Positions 24,033 to 32,867 are shown, counted from the stretch's first letter. The stretch: 38,363 nt of DNA from Streptomyces sp. DH37 (GCF_029813835.1 NZ_JARVKV010000066.1:1-38363); one strand, 5' to 3'. A program made the numbers and translations. The notes: generated from the letters alone by a model not told the origin.

Positions 24033-24405
24033 CCCTCACCGCCTGAAGAATTTCCACGTTCAGTCCACCACTTCGTTCGGCCGCCAGCGGCGGACGGATC
24101 GTCACCCTGCCGAGCGCCACGAGGTCGCCGATCAGAATCTTCGTCACCGACACGGGCAGGTCCAGCTCCGCGGCGATCTCCGCCACGGCGACCGGCGTGC
24201 GGCACTGCTCGAGAATGGCCCGGTGCTCCGGCTCCAGCCGCCGCCCCGGGGACCGGCCCTCCTCGGCCTCAACCGTCGCCACCACCGTGATCAGCGTGAG
24301 GTCGTCGCGCTGGGGAGCGGTACGGCCGCGGGTGATGGTGTACGGCCGGACCAGTGAGTCCTCTTCTTCCTCCCCGGACTCCAGACTGTCCGTCCAGTGG
24401 TTCAC
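24013..24405 (-). CDS. cvnC: Conservon DUF742 protein CvnC (130 aa)
   Basis: DUF742: an acidic N-terminus, LVRPYTITRGRT (residues 18-29), DLTLITVVAT, then a winged-helix-like LPVSVTKILIGDLVALGRV and the ending NVEILQAVRDGLQRL. The GTG start (24405-24403) overlaps the TGA of cvnB in a GTGA arrangement. It is likely an adaptor between the sensor and the GTPase. The length is as usual for the family. Confidence 0.93.
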   Translation of the reverse strand: MNHWTDSLESGEEEEDSLVRPYTITRGRTAPQRDDLTLITVVATVEAEEGRSPGRRLEPEHRAILEQCRTPVAVAEIAAELDLPVSVTKILIGDLVALGRVTIRPPLAAERSGGLNVEILQAVRDGLQRL

Positions 24406-24836
24406 ACACGTCCACCCCCGCCGGAGGCCGGGGCGTCGGACCGGGTCTCGGTGCCGAGCTTCTGGCCGACCTGCTGGACGAGGGTGTGCATGGCCACGGC
24501 CATCACCTCGGCGTCCACGTCCTGGGAGGCGACGACGGCCAGGTGGGTGCCCTTGCCGGCGGCGGTGATGAACAGCCACAGGTTGGCCAGTTCCACGATG
24601 ACCTGCTGGACCGGGCCGCCGTCGAACAGCTCGTCGATCCCGCGGGCGAGGCTCTGCTGACCGGTGGCCACGGCGGCCAGGCGCTCGGCGTCGGTGCGCT
24701 CGATGGTGCCGGACTGGCTGACCACCAGCCCGTCGTCGGACAGGACGATGGCGTGCTGGGTGCCCGGCACCTGCTCGACCAGACCGTCCAGCAGCCAGTC
24801 CAGGTCCTGATTGGTGGCGGTGGTTCGCTGTGTCAT
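24402..24836 (-). CDS. cvnB: Conservon roadblock/LC7 protein CvnB (144 aa)
   Basis: A roadblock/LC7 domain: DLDWLLDGLVEQVPGTQHAI, VLSDDGLVVSQSG, LARGIDELFDGG, QVIVELANLWLFITAAGKGT, LAVVASQDVDAEVMAVAM. It acts as GTPase-activating or regulatory partner of CvnD. Its ATG overlaps the stop of cvnA (ATGA), and its stop overlaps cvnC. The tail after residue 130 is Gly/Ser-rich. Confidence 0.95.
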   Translation of the reverse strand: MTQRTTATNQDLDWLLDGLVEQVPGTQHAIVLSDDGLVVSQSGTIERTDAERLAAVATGQQSLARGIDELFDGGPVQQVIVELANLWLFITAAGKGTHLAVVASQDVDAEVMAVAMHTLVQQVGQKLGTETRSDAPASGGGGRV

Positions 24837-27361
24837 GTTCGGTCTTCCGTTGTGGGTCGGCTGTGACCCGGCGTGCTGCCGCCGGTCGTGGAGGGGGCGT
24901 CGGGGGCGGCCTGCTGCCTGGCGATGCGGGACTGGCGCTGGAAGGCGCCGATCGTGGCGCCGGAGCGGGCGGGCTCCGGGCGCAGGGTGAGGGTGTCCTC
25001 GTCGGGGGCGGAGGCGGAAGCGGGGGCCGTACGGGCGGACGGCTTCCTCAGCTCGGGGACGAGGCTGGCCTGGCGGACCCTCCTGGGCAGCGGCCTGGCC
25101 GTCTCCTCGCCGCCGGAGTGCTCCGCCGCGCGCTCACCCTCCCCGGAGGGGCCGGCGCCGTCGTGCGCGGCCCCGGCGGACTCCGCGGCGGGCTCCGCGG
25201 CGGACTCCGCGGTGGAGCCACCGGCGGAGGATGACGGGCCCACGGGCGTGGAGGCGACCGCGGACATCGCCCGCCCCCGGGACCGTACGGGCAGCGCGGC
25301 GGGCGGCTCGGCGCCCAGGGCGGCGGCGTTCCCGTCACCGGCCCCCTCGGGCGCCGCGGCGCCCTCCCGGCGCGCACCGGCCCCGCGCGGGGCGTCCTCG
25401 CCGGCGGGCCCGTCCGCGACCAGCTCCTCGGGAATGTGCACGATCACCCGGGTGCCGCCGAACACCGACGGCCGGAACTCCACTCCCAGGCCGAGCCCGG
25501 AGGCGAGCCGCGAGACCACGTACAGGCCGAGCCGGGCGTCGTCGGCGCGGGAGAGCATGTCGGTGCGGGGCGGGTCGGCGATGAGCCGGTTGACCCGCTC
25601 GTACTCGTCCGGCTCCATGCCCAGGCCGCGGTCCTCGATCTCCACGACCAGGCCCCGCCCCACCATGCCGGCCCGCACCTCCACGGGTGTCGGCGGCTTG
25701 GAGAACGCGGCCGCGTTCTCCATCAGCTCGGCCAGCACGTGCACCACCGGGCCCACGGCGCGGCCGGCCAGCCAGGGCCGTCCCTCGACCTCGATCTGGA
25801 TGCGGCGGTAGTCCTGCACCTCGCCCAGCGCGGCGCGCAGCACGTCCAGCAGCCTGACGGGCTTGCGCCAGCGCCGCTGCGGCTGGCCGCCGCCGAGGAT
25901 GACCAGGTTCTCCTCGTAGCGGCGCAGACGGGCGGTCAGGTGGTCGAGGTCGAACAGGCCCTCCAGCACCTCCGGGTCCTCGTGGCGGCGCTCCATCTCG
26001 TCGAGCTTCTTCATCTGGAGGCCGATGAGCAGCTGGGTGCGGCGGGCGATGCGCTGGAGCAGGCGTTCGAAGCCGCGGTGCTGCTCGGTCTCCCGCACGG
26101 CGGTCTCGACGGCGCTGCGGCGCGCGAGGTTGAGCGCCTGGCCCAGCCGGCCCAGCTCGTCGCTGCCGTGGCTGACCCGGGGCACCTCGGTCTCGGTGTC
26201 CACGGCCTCGCCGCGGCGCAGCCGCTCGACGACGTCGGGCAGCTTCCTCTCCAGCTCCAGGGCCTCCTGGCGCAGGGAGGAGATGCGCTGCCGCAGGACG
26301 CTCGCGATCCGCAGGCTGAGCGCGATGACCAGGAGGACCGCGGCCAGGCCGATGGCGCTGGCGGTCATCATGCGGCGCTCCAGGGCCGCCACCGCCTCGT
26401 CGCCGACCCGGTTGATGTCCAGGGTCCGGTTCATGATCAGCTTCTGGAACTGCGGGGTGAGCGCGTCCACCGACCGCCGCCACTCGGCCTCCGAGGCGGG
26501 CAGGGGGACGCCGGGGCTCCCGTTGTGGGAGTGCGAGGCCAGCAGCACCCGTTCCACGTCCGCCTTGCCCAGCCAGTGGCCGCCGGTGGTCATCTGGCGG
26601 TAGAGCACGAGGTCCTCGTGCGGCAGGTGGGGCGCGATCCGGCTCTCCAGCAGGAACTGCTGGGCGCCGATCCACTCGGTCAGGTTGGAGTGCTCGCCCG
26701 TGGTGATCCGGCGGGCGTTCCAGCCGCGTGCGAGCAGGGCGTCCTCGCGGGAGAGCATCTCCTTGGCCCAGAACAGGTCGATCAGGACCCTGGCGCGGGC
26801 CGTCACCTCGCTGTTCTCCGACCGGCTCAGGGTCTCGAAGAGCCGCAGGTCGACGGCGATCAGCTCGGTGAAGTAGCGGAAGGTGTCCTCCTGGGTGGCG
26901 ACCCCGTCGTCCACGCTGCGGCGGATGCGGTCGATGCGCAGCATGTCCGCGCGGGTCAGCTCGACGGCCTCCCGCAGGTCCTCGGGCGCGTTGGAGGCCT
27001 CGATGCCGGACAGCGAGCGGAAGGCGCGCAGGGCCTCGTCGGTCCGGGCGCGCTGCTCGCGCAGGGCGGTGCGGGCCTCGCCGCCGGGGTCCGCCAGCGC
27101 CTCCGCGCTGAGCCGCCGCTCCTCCTGGAGGTTGAAGTAGACGGCGTTGGCCGGGGTGCCGGCACGGGAGGCGAGGGTCTTCTCGTCCTTCTGGACCTCC
27201 CAGTCCCGGCCCCACTGGGCGGTGCTGACGCCCCACAGGACGATCATGGCGAGGCTGGGGATGACGGCCAGGACGAGCAGGGCCGTCCGGAGCGAACTCC
27301 GGCGGAACGTTCCGCTCGCCGACCGTCCTCGCCGTCTCGGCACACGGACGCGCAGTGCCAT
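24833..27361 (-). CDS. cvnA: Conservon sensor histidine kinase CvnA (842 aa)
   Basis: A basic N-terminus and a first membrane helix (about residues 22-45), then a nitrate/nitrite-sensing-type helical extracellular domain, a second helix (about 325-345), and a HAMP-like linker. The helical dimerisation region contains RRTQLLIGLQMKKLDEMERR, and the HATPase has ELMENAAAFSKP (N box) and IEDRGLGM (G1). About 200 C-terminal residues are Ala/Gly/Glu-rich and look disordered, with repeated AAEPAAES units. The start is uncertain: ATG 27361 has GGGGAG too close, and GTG 27382 lacks a ribosome binding site. It heads the cvnABCD operon. Confidence 0.92.
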   Translation of the reverse strand: MALRVRVPRRRGRSASGTFRRSSLRTALLVLAVIPSLAMIVLWGVSTAQWGRDWEVQKDEKTLASRAGTPANAVYFNLQEERRLSAEALADPGGEARTALREQRARTDEALRAFRSLSGIEASNAPEDLREAVELTRADMLRIDRIRRSVDDGVATQEDTFRYFTELIAVDLRLFETLSRSENSEVTARARVLIDLFWAKEMLSREDALLARGWNARRITTGEHSNLTEWIGAQQFLLESRIAPHLPHEDLVLYRQMTTGGHWLGKADVERVLLASHSHNGSPGVPLPASEAEWRRSVDALTPQFQKLIMNRTLDINRVGDEAVAALERRMMTASAIGLAAVLLVIALSLRIASVLRQRISSLRQEALELERKLPDVVERLRRGEAVDTETEVPRVSHGSDELGRLGQALNLARRSAVETAVRETEQHRGFERLLQRIARRTQLLIGLQMKKLDEMERRHEDPEVLEGLFDLDHLTARLRRYEENLVILGGGQPQRRWRKPVRLLDVLRAALGEVQDYRRIQIEVEGRPWLAGRAVGPVVHVLAELMENAAAFSKPPTPVEVRAGMVGRGLVVEIEDRGLGMEPDEYERVNRLIADPPRTDMLSRADDARLGLYVVSRLASGLGLGVEFRPSVFGGTRVIVHIPEELVADGPAGEDAPRGAGARREGAAAPEGAGDGNAAALGAEPPAALPVRSRGRAMSAVASTPVGPSSSAGGSTAESAAEPAAESAGAAHDGAGPSGEGERAAEHSGGEETARPLPRRVRQASLVPELRKPSARTAPASASAPDEDTLTLRPEPARSGATIGAFQRQSRIARQQAAPDAPSTTGGSTPGHSRPTTEDRT

Positions 27362-27890
27362 CTCTCCCCAGCAGTGGTTCACGGTGACGGGTCGCCGCTG
27401 GTGGGGGCGGCGAAGGACGGGGCGATGTTAGTCATACGGAATGTCGAAAGGAAACAGGTGGGGGCGTACTTCGCATCGCCTGACGGAGCGCCAGGTACCG
27501 CCCCGTCGCGGCTCGTCCGCCGCGCGCTGGCCCGTGGCGCCCGGCAAACAGTTGAAAATTGGACATCGGCGCGGGCGGCGGTGCGGACATCGGCGCGAGC
27601 AGTGGTGCGGACGGTGGTGTGGCGCGGGGGCCGGGAGGCGCTCGGGGGCCTCGGAGGCGGGGTGGGAGCGCGGTCCGTCCGGGATTTCCGGTGGTGTCAC
27701 CGGCGCGTCGGCGCGAACGGCTTCACGGGTGGTCGGAGGCTTCCCGGCCGCGAATCCCGGGCGCCGTCGCGGGGCCGCGCGTCCGACGCCGGCGGTGCTG
27801 TTCCCCGCCTCCCATCGCCTCCCGCCGCCGTCCGTCGCCTCCCGCCGCCGTCCGCCGGGGCGCGGCGGGCGACGGCGCGGGCGGCCGGCG
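27362..27890. other. 529-base gap upstream of the conservon
   Basis: It probably carries the conservon promoter: an AT-richer patch at 27425-27465 lies just upstream of cvnA. It also contains the 20-bp tandem duplication at 27815. Translations show no recognisable protein. Confidence 0.5.
27815..27854. repeat. Exact 20-bp tandem duplication
   Basis: A 20-base unit starting TCGCCTCCCGCCGCC is present twice head to tail (27815-27834, 27835-27854) in non-coding DNA beside the S4-domain gene's 3' end. It is probably recent replication slippage. Confidence 0.85.
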
Positions 27891-28265
27891 TCAGCGGCCG
27901 CGCAGCCGCTCGATGTCGCGCCGCTCCCGCTTGGTCGGCCGGCCGGCGCCGCGGTCGCGCCGGGCCGCGGGGGCGACGTACTCGCGCGGCGGCGGGGGCG
28001 GGCTGTTGTCGACGAAGCACTCCGCCGCGACCGCCGCGCCGACCCGCTTGCGCACCAGGCGCGTGACGACGACGATCCGCTCGCGGTCCAGGTGGCGCAG
28101 CCGCACCTCGTCGCCGGGGCGCACCGGGTGGGAGGGCTTCACGCGGTCGCCGTTGATGCGTACGTGGCCGCCGCGGCAGGCCGCGGCGGCCATCGAGCGT
28201 GTCTTGGTGAGCCGGACGGACCAGATCCAGCTGTCGATCCGCACGCTCCCCTCGTCTGCAGCCAT
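27891..28265 (-). CDS. S4-domain RNA-binding protein, Hsp15-like (124 aa)
   Basis: The S4 fold is evident: VRIDSWIWSVRLTKTRSMAAAACRGGHVRINGDRVKPSHPVRPGDEV (residues 8-54), then LRHLDRERIVVVTRLVRKRVGA and a basic tail GRPTKRERRDIERL. It matches the Hsp15/RqcH-associated S4 group, which binds 23S rRNA or stalled 50S subunits. The ATG has no ribosome binding site, but TAGAGT stands 6 bases before it, which suggests a leaderless mRNA. Confidence 0.9.
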   Translation of the reverse strand: MAADEGSVRIDSWIWSVRLTKTRSMAAAACRGGHVRINGDRVKPSHPVRPGDEVRLRHLDRERIVVVTRLVRKRVGAAVAAECFVDNSPPPPPREYVAPAARRDRGAGRPTKRERRDIERLRGR

Positions 28266-28271
28266 ACCCCG

Positions 28272-28277
28272 ACTCTA
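28272..28277 (-). promoter_or_regulatory. -10 box giving a probable leaderless transcript
   Basis: TAGAGT on the minus strand ends 6 bases before the ATG of the S4-domain gene, so transcription would begin at or next to the A of the start codon. Confidence 0.5.
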
Positions 28278-28397
28278 GAGGAGTGCGCCCCGCGCCGTGG
28301 GCGCAGTCGGCTTCTTCGCCCTTCGCCTCCGCAACGGAGGTCCCGGCCGCGGCGGCGGGGGCGGGGCGGGCGCCGCGGAAAACCGGAGCGAGGGGGC

Positions 28398-28426
28398 TTG
28401 ACGGGCGGCGCCGACGGGAGGAAGGT
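28398..28426 (+). promoter_or_regulatory. Putative promoter of the GH6 cellulase gene
   Basis: TTGACG (28398-28403) and GAAGGT (28421-28426) are spaced by 17 bases. The predicted start of transcription, near 28433, lies just before the CebR-type palindrome. Confidence 0.5.
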
Positions 28427-28438
28427 CGGGCAACAGTT

Positions 28439-28452
28439 TGGGAGCGCTCCCA
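28439..28452. promoter_or_regulatory. Perfect CebR-type operator upstream of GH6
   Basis: The 14-bp palindrome TGGGAGCGCTCCCA lies 64 bases before the cellulase start and just after the predicted transcription start. This is the usual place for CebR to block cellulase genes until cellobiose or cellotriose is present. Confidence 0.9.
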
Positions 28453-28516
28453 TGGACCGGCGGGCCGTGCCGTACCGGAGCGCTCCGCCGGATCGCCCAG
28501 GTCAGGAGCCGGACAC

Positions 28517-29722
28517 GTGCACAGACGCAGAAGAGGGATCACCGCCGGAGCGGGCGCCGCGGCCGCGCTGGCGCTGATCGCCGGGACCACCGGGACGGCA
28601 GGGGCCGCCGACCGGTCCGGCGGCGTGGGGGAGGACCGGGGGCCGGGCCGGGCGCGCCTGTACGTACCGCCCGCCAACCCGGACGCGTACACGCAGATCA
28701 GAGGGCTGGTGGAGGAGGGGAGGTACCGGGACGCCGCCGGCATCGCCCGCATGGTCACCACCCCCCAGGCCGTCTGGCTCAACGGCAACGGCGACGACAG
28801 CCGCATCCGCCGGGAGGTCGCCCGCATCGTGCGGGACGCCGCGCGCAGGCACGCCCTGCCGGTGCTGGCCCTCTACAACGTCCCCGGACGCGACTGCTCG
28901 CAGTACTCGGCGGGCGGCGCCGCGAACACCGCCGAGTACACGGCGTGGATCGACGAGGTCGCCGCGGGCATCGGCGGGAAGCGGGCGCTGGTCGTCCTGG
29001 AACCCGACTCCCTCGCCCTGCTGCCCTCCGACTGCGGCCAGGACGACGACGAGGGCACCCTGACCGCCGCCCGCTACGCGGAGATCGAGTACGCCGTCGA
29101 CACCCTCGCGGCCAGGCCCGGTACCAGCGTCTACCTCGACGCCGGTCACAGCGGCTGGCACAGCGTCAACTCCATCGTCCCCCGGCTGGCCGAGGCCGGT
29201 GTCGACCGGACCCGGGGCTTCTTCCTCAACGCCTCCAACTACCGGGCCGACGGCGAACTGGCCTGGTACGGCAAGCTGGTCTCCGGCTGCCTGGAGTACG
29301 CGCGGGGCGGCGGCGACCCGGCCTCCTGCCCGAACCAGTGGTGGGACAGGAACGACGCCCAGGCCTGGCTGGACGAGAACGTCACCGCCGACCCGGCCGA
29401 CCAGCCCCACTTCGTCACCGACACCAGCCGCAACGGCAAGGGCCCCTGGACCCCGCCGACGGACCAGTACCCGGACCCGCAGGACTGGTGCAACCCGCCG
29501 GACCGCGGCCTCGGCGAGCGGCCGACCACCCGCACCGGCGACCCGCTGAACGACGCCCGTCTGTGGATCAAGGTCCCCGGCGAGTCGGACGGCCTGTGCC
29601 TGCGCGGCACCGAGGGTCCCGAGGACCCCGCGCGCGGCACGGTCGCCCCGCCCGCCGGCCAGTGGTTCCCGGAGCAGGCGCTGGAACTGGTGCGCAACGC
29701 GGAGCCGCCGCTGCGTCCCTGA
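28517..29722 (+). CDS. GH6 family secreted cellulase (401 aa)
   Basis: A signal peptide (MHRRRRGITAGAGAAAALAL, cleaved near GAA at residues 30-35; the Arg run allows Tat export) is followed by a GH6 domain. It starts LYVPPANPDAYTQIR and has TPQAVWLNGNG, VLALYNVPGRDCSQYSAGG with the probable catalytic Asp126, VVLEPDSLALLPSDCG (Glu162-Asp164), YLDAGHSGWHSVNS and DTSRNGKGPW. It hydrolyses beta-1,4-glucan; its simple architecture and length suggest an endoglucanase, though a cellobiohydrolase is not excluded. It has no carbohydrate-binding module. The GTG has CAGGAG 8 bases upstream. A CebR-type operator precedes it and a GH3-CBM2 gene follows. Confidence 0.93.
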   Translation: MHRRRRGITAGAGAAAALALIAGTTGTAGAADRSGGVGEDRGPGRARLYVPPANPDAYTQIRGLVEEGRYRDAAGIARMVTTPQAVWLNGNGDDSRIRREVARIVRDAARRHALPVLALYNVPGRDCSQYSAGGAANTAEYTAWIDEVAAGIGGKRALVVLEPDSLALLPSDCGQDDDEGTLTAARYAEIEYAVDTLAARPGTSVYLDAGHSGWHSVNSIVPRLAEAGVDRTRGFFLNASNYRADGELAWYGKLVSGCLEYARGGGDPASCPNQWWDRNDAQAWLDENVTADPADQPHFVTDTSRNGKGPWTPPTDQYPDPQDWCNPPDRGLGERPTTRTGDPLNDARLWIKVPGESDGLCLRGTEGPEDPARGTVAPPAGQWFPEQALELVRNAEPPLRP

Positions 29723-29820
29723 ACCCCGGCCACCCGCCCGGAGACCCCCGCGCCTGGGGTCCCGGTCGGGAACCCCCGGTCCGGCGGCGCGATGAGGGCG
29801 CGCCGCCGAACCGGTCCCAC

Positions 29821-29855
29821 GTCCGGCCCCGGTATCTCCTCCGCCGGGGCCGGAC
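29821..29855 (+). terminator. Hairpin between GH6 and GH3 genes
   Basis: A perfect 12-bp stem (29821-29832 and 29844-29855) with an 11-base loop lies 98 bases after the GH6 stop and 122 bases before the GH3 start. It may end or attenuate transcription between the two cellulolytic genes. Confidence 0.6.
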
Positions 29856-29977
29856 GCCCGCACCCGCCGCCATCCGCCCGACCCCGCTCGGAACCGTCCG
29901 GGACCGGCCCGACGGCCGCCGGCCGGGGCCGGACGGACCCCCACAGGCCGCAGCCGTACCGGAAGGACGAGACCGCG

Positions 29978-32248
29978 ATGAGACGAACGACGAGAGGAAC
30001 CCCCGGGCAGAACGCGGAACGGACGCCGAACGGCACGGCGCTGCGCGGCAGGCTCCGGCGGCTGACCGCGGGGGCGGCCGTCACCCTGATGGCGGCCTGC
30101 GCCCTGAACGGCGCCCCCGCCGCGGCCTCGGCCGACGCGCCGCCCGCCTACGAGGACCCGGCCCTGCCGGTGGACGACCGCGTCGAGGACCTGCTCTCCC
30201 GCATGTCGCTCGACGACAAGATCGGCCAGATGACCCAGGTCGACCGGAGCGCGCTCGTCCCGCAGTCGGACCTGGCGACCTACCGCATCGGCTCCGTCCT
30301 CTCCGGCGGCGGCTCCGTCCCCACCCCCAACACGCCCCAGGCGTGGGCGGAGATGTACGATTCCTTCCAGCGCACCGCCCTGTCCACCCCGCTGGGCATC
30401 CCCGTGATCTACGGCGTGGACGCCGTCCACGGCCACAACAACGTGCGCGGAGCGACGATCTTCCCCCACAACATCGGACTCGGCGCCACCCGCGACCCCG
30501 GCCTGGTGGAGCGGATCGGACGGGCCACCGCCGAGGAGGTCTCCGGCACCGGCGTCGACTGGACCTTCGCGCCCTGCCTGTGCGTGGCGCGCGACGACCG
30601 GTGGGGGCGCACCTACGAGTCCTTCGGCGAGACGCCCGAGCTGCCCGGTGCGATGACCACGCTGATCGACGGCCTTCAGGGCGCCTCGCTCGGCGCCCCC
30701 GGCTCGGTCCTGGCCACCGCCAAGCACTACATCGGGGACGGCGGCACCACCGGCGGCGACGACCAGGGGAACACCCAGCTGAGCGAGGCCGAGCTGCGGG
30801 CGGTCCACCTGCCGCCGTTCCGCGAGGCGGTGAAGCGGGGCGTGGGCTCGGTGATGGTCTCCTACAGCAGCTGGAACGGCGTGAAGCTGCACGGCCACCG
30901 CTACCTGATCACCGACGTCCTCAAGGGCGAGCTGGGCTTCGGCGGCTTCGTGGTCTCCGACTGGGCGGGCGTCGACCAGCTCGACGGGCGCCAGGGCTTC
31001 ACCGCCGCCGAGGTCCGCGACGCCGTGAACGCCGGCATCGACATGGTCATGGTGCCGCACGACTACCGCAGGTTCATCGAGCTGCTGCGCGCGGAGGTCC
31101 GGGCCGGACGGGTGCCGATGGAGCGCGTCGACGACGCCAACCGCCGCATCCTGGCCAAGAAGTTCGAGCTGGGCCTCTTCGAGAACCCCTACACCGACCG
31201 CTCCTACACCTCCACCGTCGGCTCCGCCGCCCACCGCGAGCTCGCCCGCGAGGCGGTGCGCAAGTCCCAGACGCTGCTGAAGAACTCCGGCTCGGTGCTG
31301 CCGCTGAGCAGGTCGGCGAAGGTCTTCGTGGCGGGCAAGAACGCCGACGACATCGGCCACCAGAGCGGCGGCTGGACCATCACCTGGCAGGGCGGGAGCG
31401 GGAACATCACCCCGGGCACCACCATCCTCCAGGGGATGCGGGCCGCCGCCTCCGACCCGTCCAGGGTGGTCCACGACCGGTACGGCAACGGCATCGACGG
31501 CTCCTACGACGTGGCCGTGGCCGTCGTCGGCGAGACCCCGTACGCGGAGATGGAGGGCGACCGGCCCGGTTCGATGGGCCTGGACCAGGAGGACCTGTCG
31601 ACCCTCTCCCGGCTGAGGGCCTCCGGGGTGCCGGTCGTGGTCGTGCTCGTCTCCGGCCGCCCGCTGGACATCGCCGGACAGCTCGGCGGCTGGGACGCGC
31701 TGCTCGCCGCCTGGCTGCCGGGCACCGAGGGCGCCGGGGTGGCCGACGTGCTCTACGGCCGCCACGCGCCGACGGGGAAGCTGCCGATGACCTGGATGCG
31801 GTCCGCGAGCCAGCAGCCGGTCAACGACGGGGACGGCAAGGACGCCCTGTTCCCCTACGGGTACGGGCTGACCTACACCGGCACCGTCCCGGACGGCCCC
31901 GATGACCCGGAGGATCCGGAGAATCCCGAGGATCCGGAGGACCCCGGGCAGGCCCGGTGCACCGCCGACTACCGGATCGTCAGCCAGTGGTCGGGCGGCT
32001 TCCAGGCCGAGGTGACGGTGCGCAACACCGGGAGCGCGGCCCTCGACGGCTGGCAGGTGCGGTGGACCCCGCCGGGCGGGCTCACGGTCAACAGCGTCTG
32101 GAACGCCACGCTCACCCGCTCCGGCGACACCGTGATCGCGACCGGCATGGACTGGAACGGCAGGCTGGCCCCCGACGGCTCGGCGACGTTCGGCTTCACG
32201 GCCACCGGCTCCCCGGCCGTGCCGGCCACCGTCTGCGCCGGCGCCTGA
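29978..32248 (+). CDS. Secreted GH3 beta-glucosidase with C-terminal CBM2 (756 aa)
   Basis: A basic N-terminus and hydrophobic signal segment (LRRLTAGAAVTLMAACALNG, residues 22-41) are followed by GH3 domains: VDDRVEDLLSRMSLDDKIGQMTQ, GIPVIYGVDAVHGHNN, KHYIGDGGTTGGDDQGNT and the nucleophile Asp328 in FVVSDWAGVD. The second GH3 domain runs to LFPYGYGLTYT. A Pro/Asp/Glu linker (about 637-657) then leads to a CBM2 bounded by Cys residues (RCTADYRIVSQWSGGFQAEV to VCAGA). It should release glucose from cello-oligosaccharides while bound to cellulose. MAAC could be a weak lipobox. The ATG at 29978 has GGAAGGAC upstream. A terminator follows. Confidence 0.93.
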   Translation: MRRTTRGTPGQNAERTPNGTALRGRLRRLTAGAAVTLMAACALNGAPAAASADAPPAYEDPALPVDDRVEDLLSRMSLDDKIGQMTQVDRSALVPQSDLATYRIGSVLSGGGSVPTPNTPQAWAEMYDSFQRTALSTPLGIPVIYGVDAVHGHNNVRGATIFPHNIGLGATRDPGLVERIGRATAEEVSGTGVDWTFAPCLCVARDDRWGRTYESFGETPELPGAMTTLIDGLQGASLGAPGSVLATAKHYIGDGGTTGGDDQGNTQLSEAELRAVHLPPFREAVKRGVGSVMVSYSSWNGVKLHGHRYLITDVLKGELGFGGFVVSDWAGVDQLDGRQGFTAAEVRDAVNAGIDMVMVPHDYRRFIELLRAEVRAGRVPMERVDDANRRILAKKFELGLFENPYTDRSYTSTVGSAAHRELAREAVRKSQTLLKNSGSVLPLSRSAKVFVAGKNADDIGHQSGGWTITWQGGSGNITPGTTILQGMRAAASDPSRVVHDRYGNGIDGSYDVAVAVVGETPYAEMEGDRPGSMGLDQEDLSTLSRLRASGVPVVVVLVSGRPLDIAGQLGGWDALLAAWLPGTEGAGVADVLYGRHAPTGKLPMTWMRSASQQPVNDGDGKDALFPYGYGLTYTGTVPDGPDDPEDPENPEDPEDPGQARCTADYRIVSQWSGGFQAEVTVRNTGSAALDGWQVRWTPPGGLTVNSVWNATLTRSGDTVIATGMDWNGRLAPDGSATFGFTATGSPAVPATVCAGA

Positions 32249-32257
32249 CGCCGCTCC

Positions 32258-32295
32258 CGGTCCCGGCCCCGGCCCCGCCGACGGGGCCGGGACCG
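32258..32295 (+). terminator. Terminator after GH3 gene
   Basis: A perfect 14-bp stem (32258-32271 and 32282-32295) with a 10-base loop begins 9 bases after the GH3-CBM2 stop codon. Confidence 0.8.
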
Positions 32296-32383
32296 TCCGC
32301 ACCCCCGGGGGTTTTCGCCCCATACGCCCGGGTACCGGGGTCGGGTCAGCGACGAAGGGACCGACGAAGGGACGAGGTGGACC

Positions 32384-32794
32384 ATGCGGTACGACACCTT
32401 CCTCGGACAGGTACAGGCACGTGCCCGGCTGGACAACCCCGGCGCGGCCGAGACCGCCACCCGGGCCAGTCTGGAGACCCTCGCGGAACGCGTCCCGGCC
32501 ACGGTCGCGGAGAAACTGGCCGCCCAGCTCCCACGCGAGATCGGCGAGCACCTGCGCAGGGTCGCGTACGCGCCCGACGAGCCGGCCTCGGGCATGCGGA
32601 TGAGCACCCGGGAGTTCTTCGACCGCGTCGCGCAGCGCGCCTCGGCCGACCGCCCCAAGGCGATGCACGAGGCCCGGTGCGTGATCGAGGTGGTCGACGA
32701 GGCCACCGGCGGGGCGTGCTCCGCGAAGATCCGCCCCTCCCTGGACGACGAGCTCGCCAGGGTGCTTTTCTCGGGCAGCTCGGGGCACGCGTGA
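32384..32794 (+). CDS. DUF2267 domain protein (136 aa)
   Basis: It begins MRYDTFLGQVQARARLDNPG and continues AETATRASLETLAERVPATVAEKLAAQLPREIGEHL, the DUF2267 helical repeat, followed by STREFFDRVAQRA. The family consists of small all-alpha proteins often linked to stress or membrane conditions; the function is unknown. GACGAGG lies before the ATG at suitable spacing. It is a complete single domain with no membrane segment and is probably monocistronic; a small hairpin (32825-32842) follows. Confidence 0.88.
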   Translation: MRYDTFLGQVQARARLDNPGAAETATRASLETLAERVPATVAEKLAAQLPREIGEHLRRVAYAPDEPASGMRMSTREFFDRVAQRASADRPKAMHEARCVIEVVDEATGGACSAKIRPSLDDELARVLFSGSSGHA

Positions 32795-32867
32795 CCCAGG
32801 GCGGTGCCGGCCACCGCCCCGGTGCCCCGGCCTCCGCCGGGGTGTCCGCGCGACGACTCCTGAGACG

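Noticed and set aside
27428..27700. Minus-strand frame upstream of the conservon
   Set aside because: Low-complexity His/Pro/Arg translation, and it covers the likely conservon promoter area.
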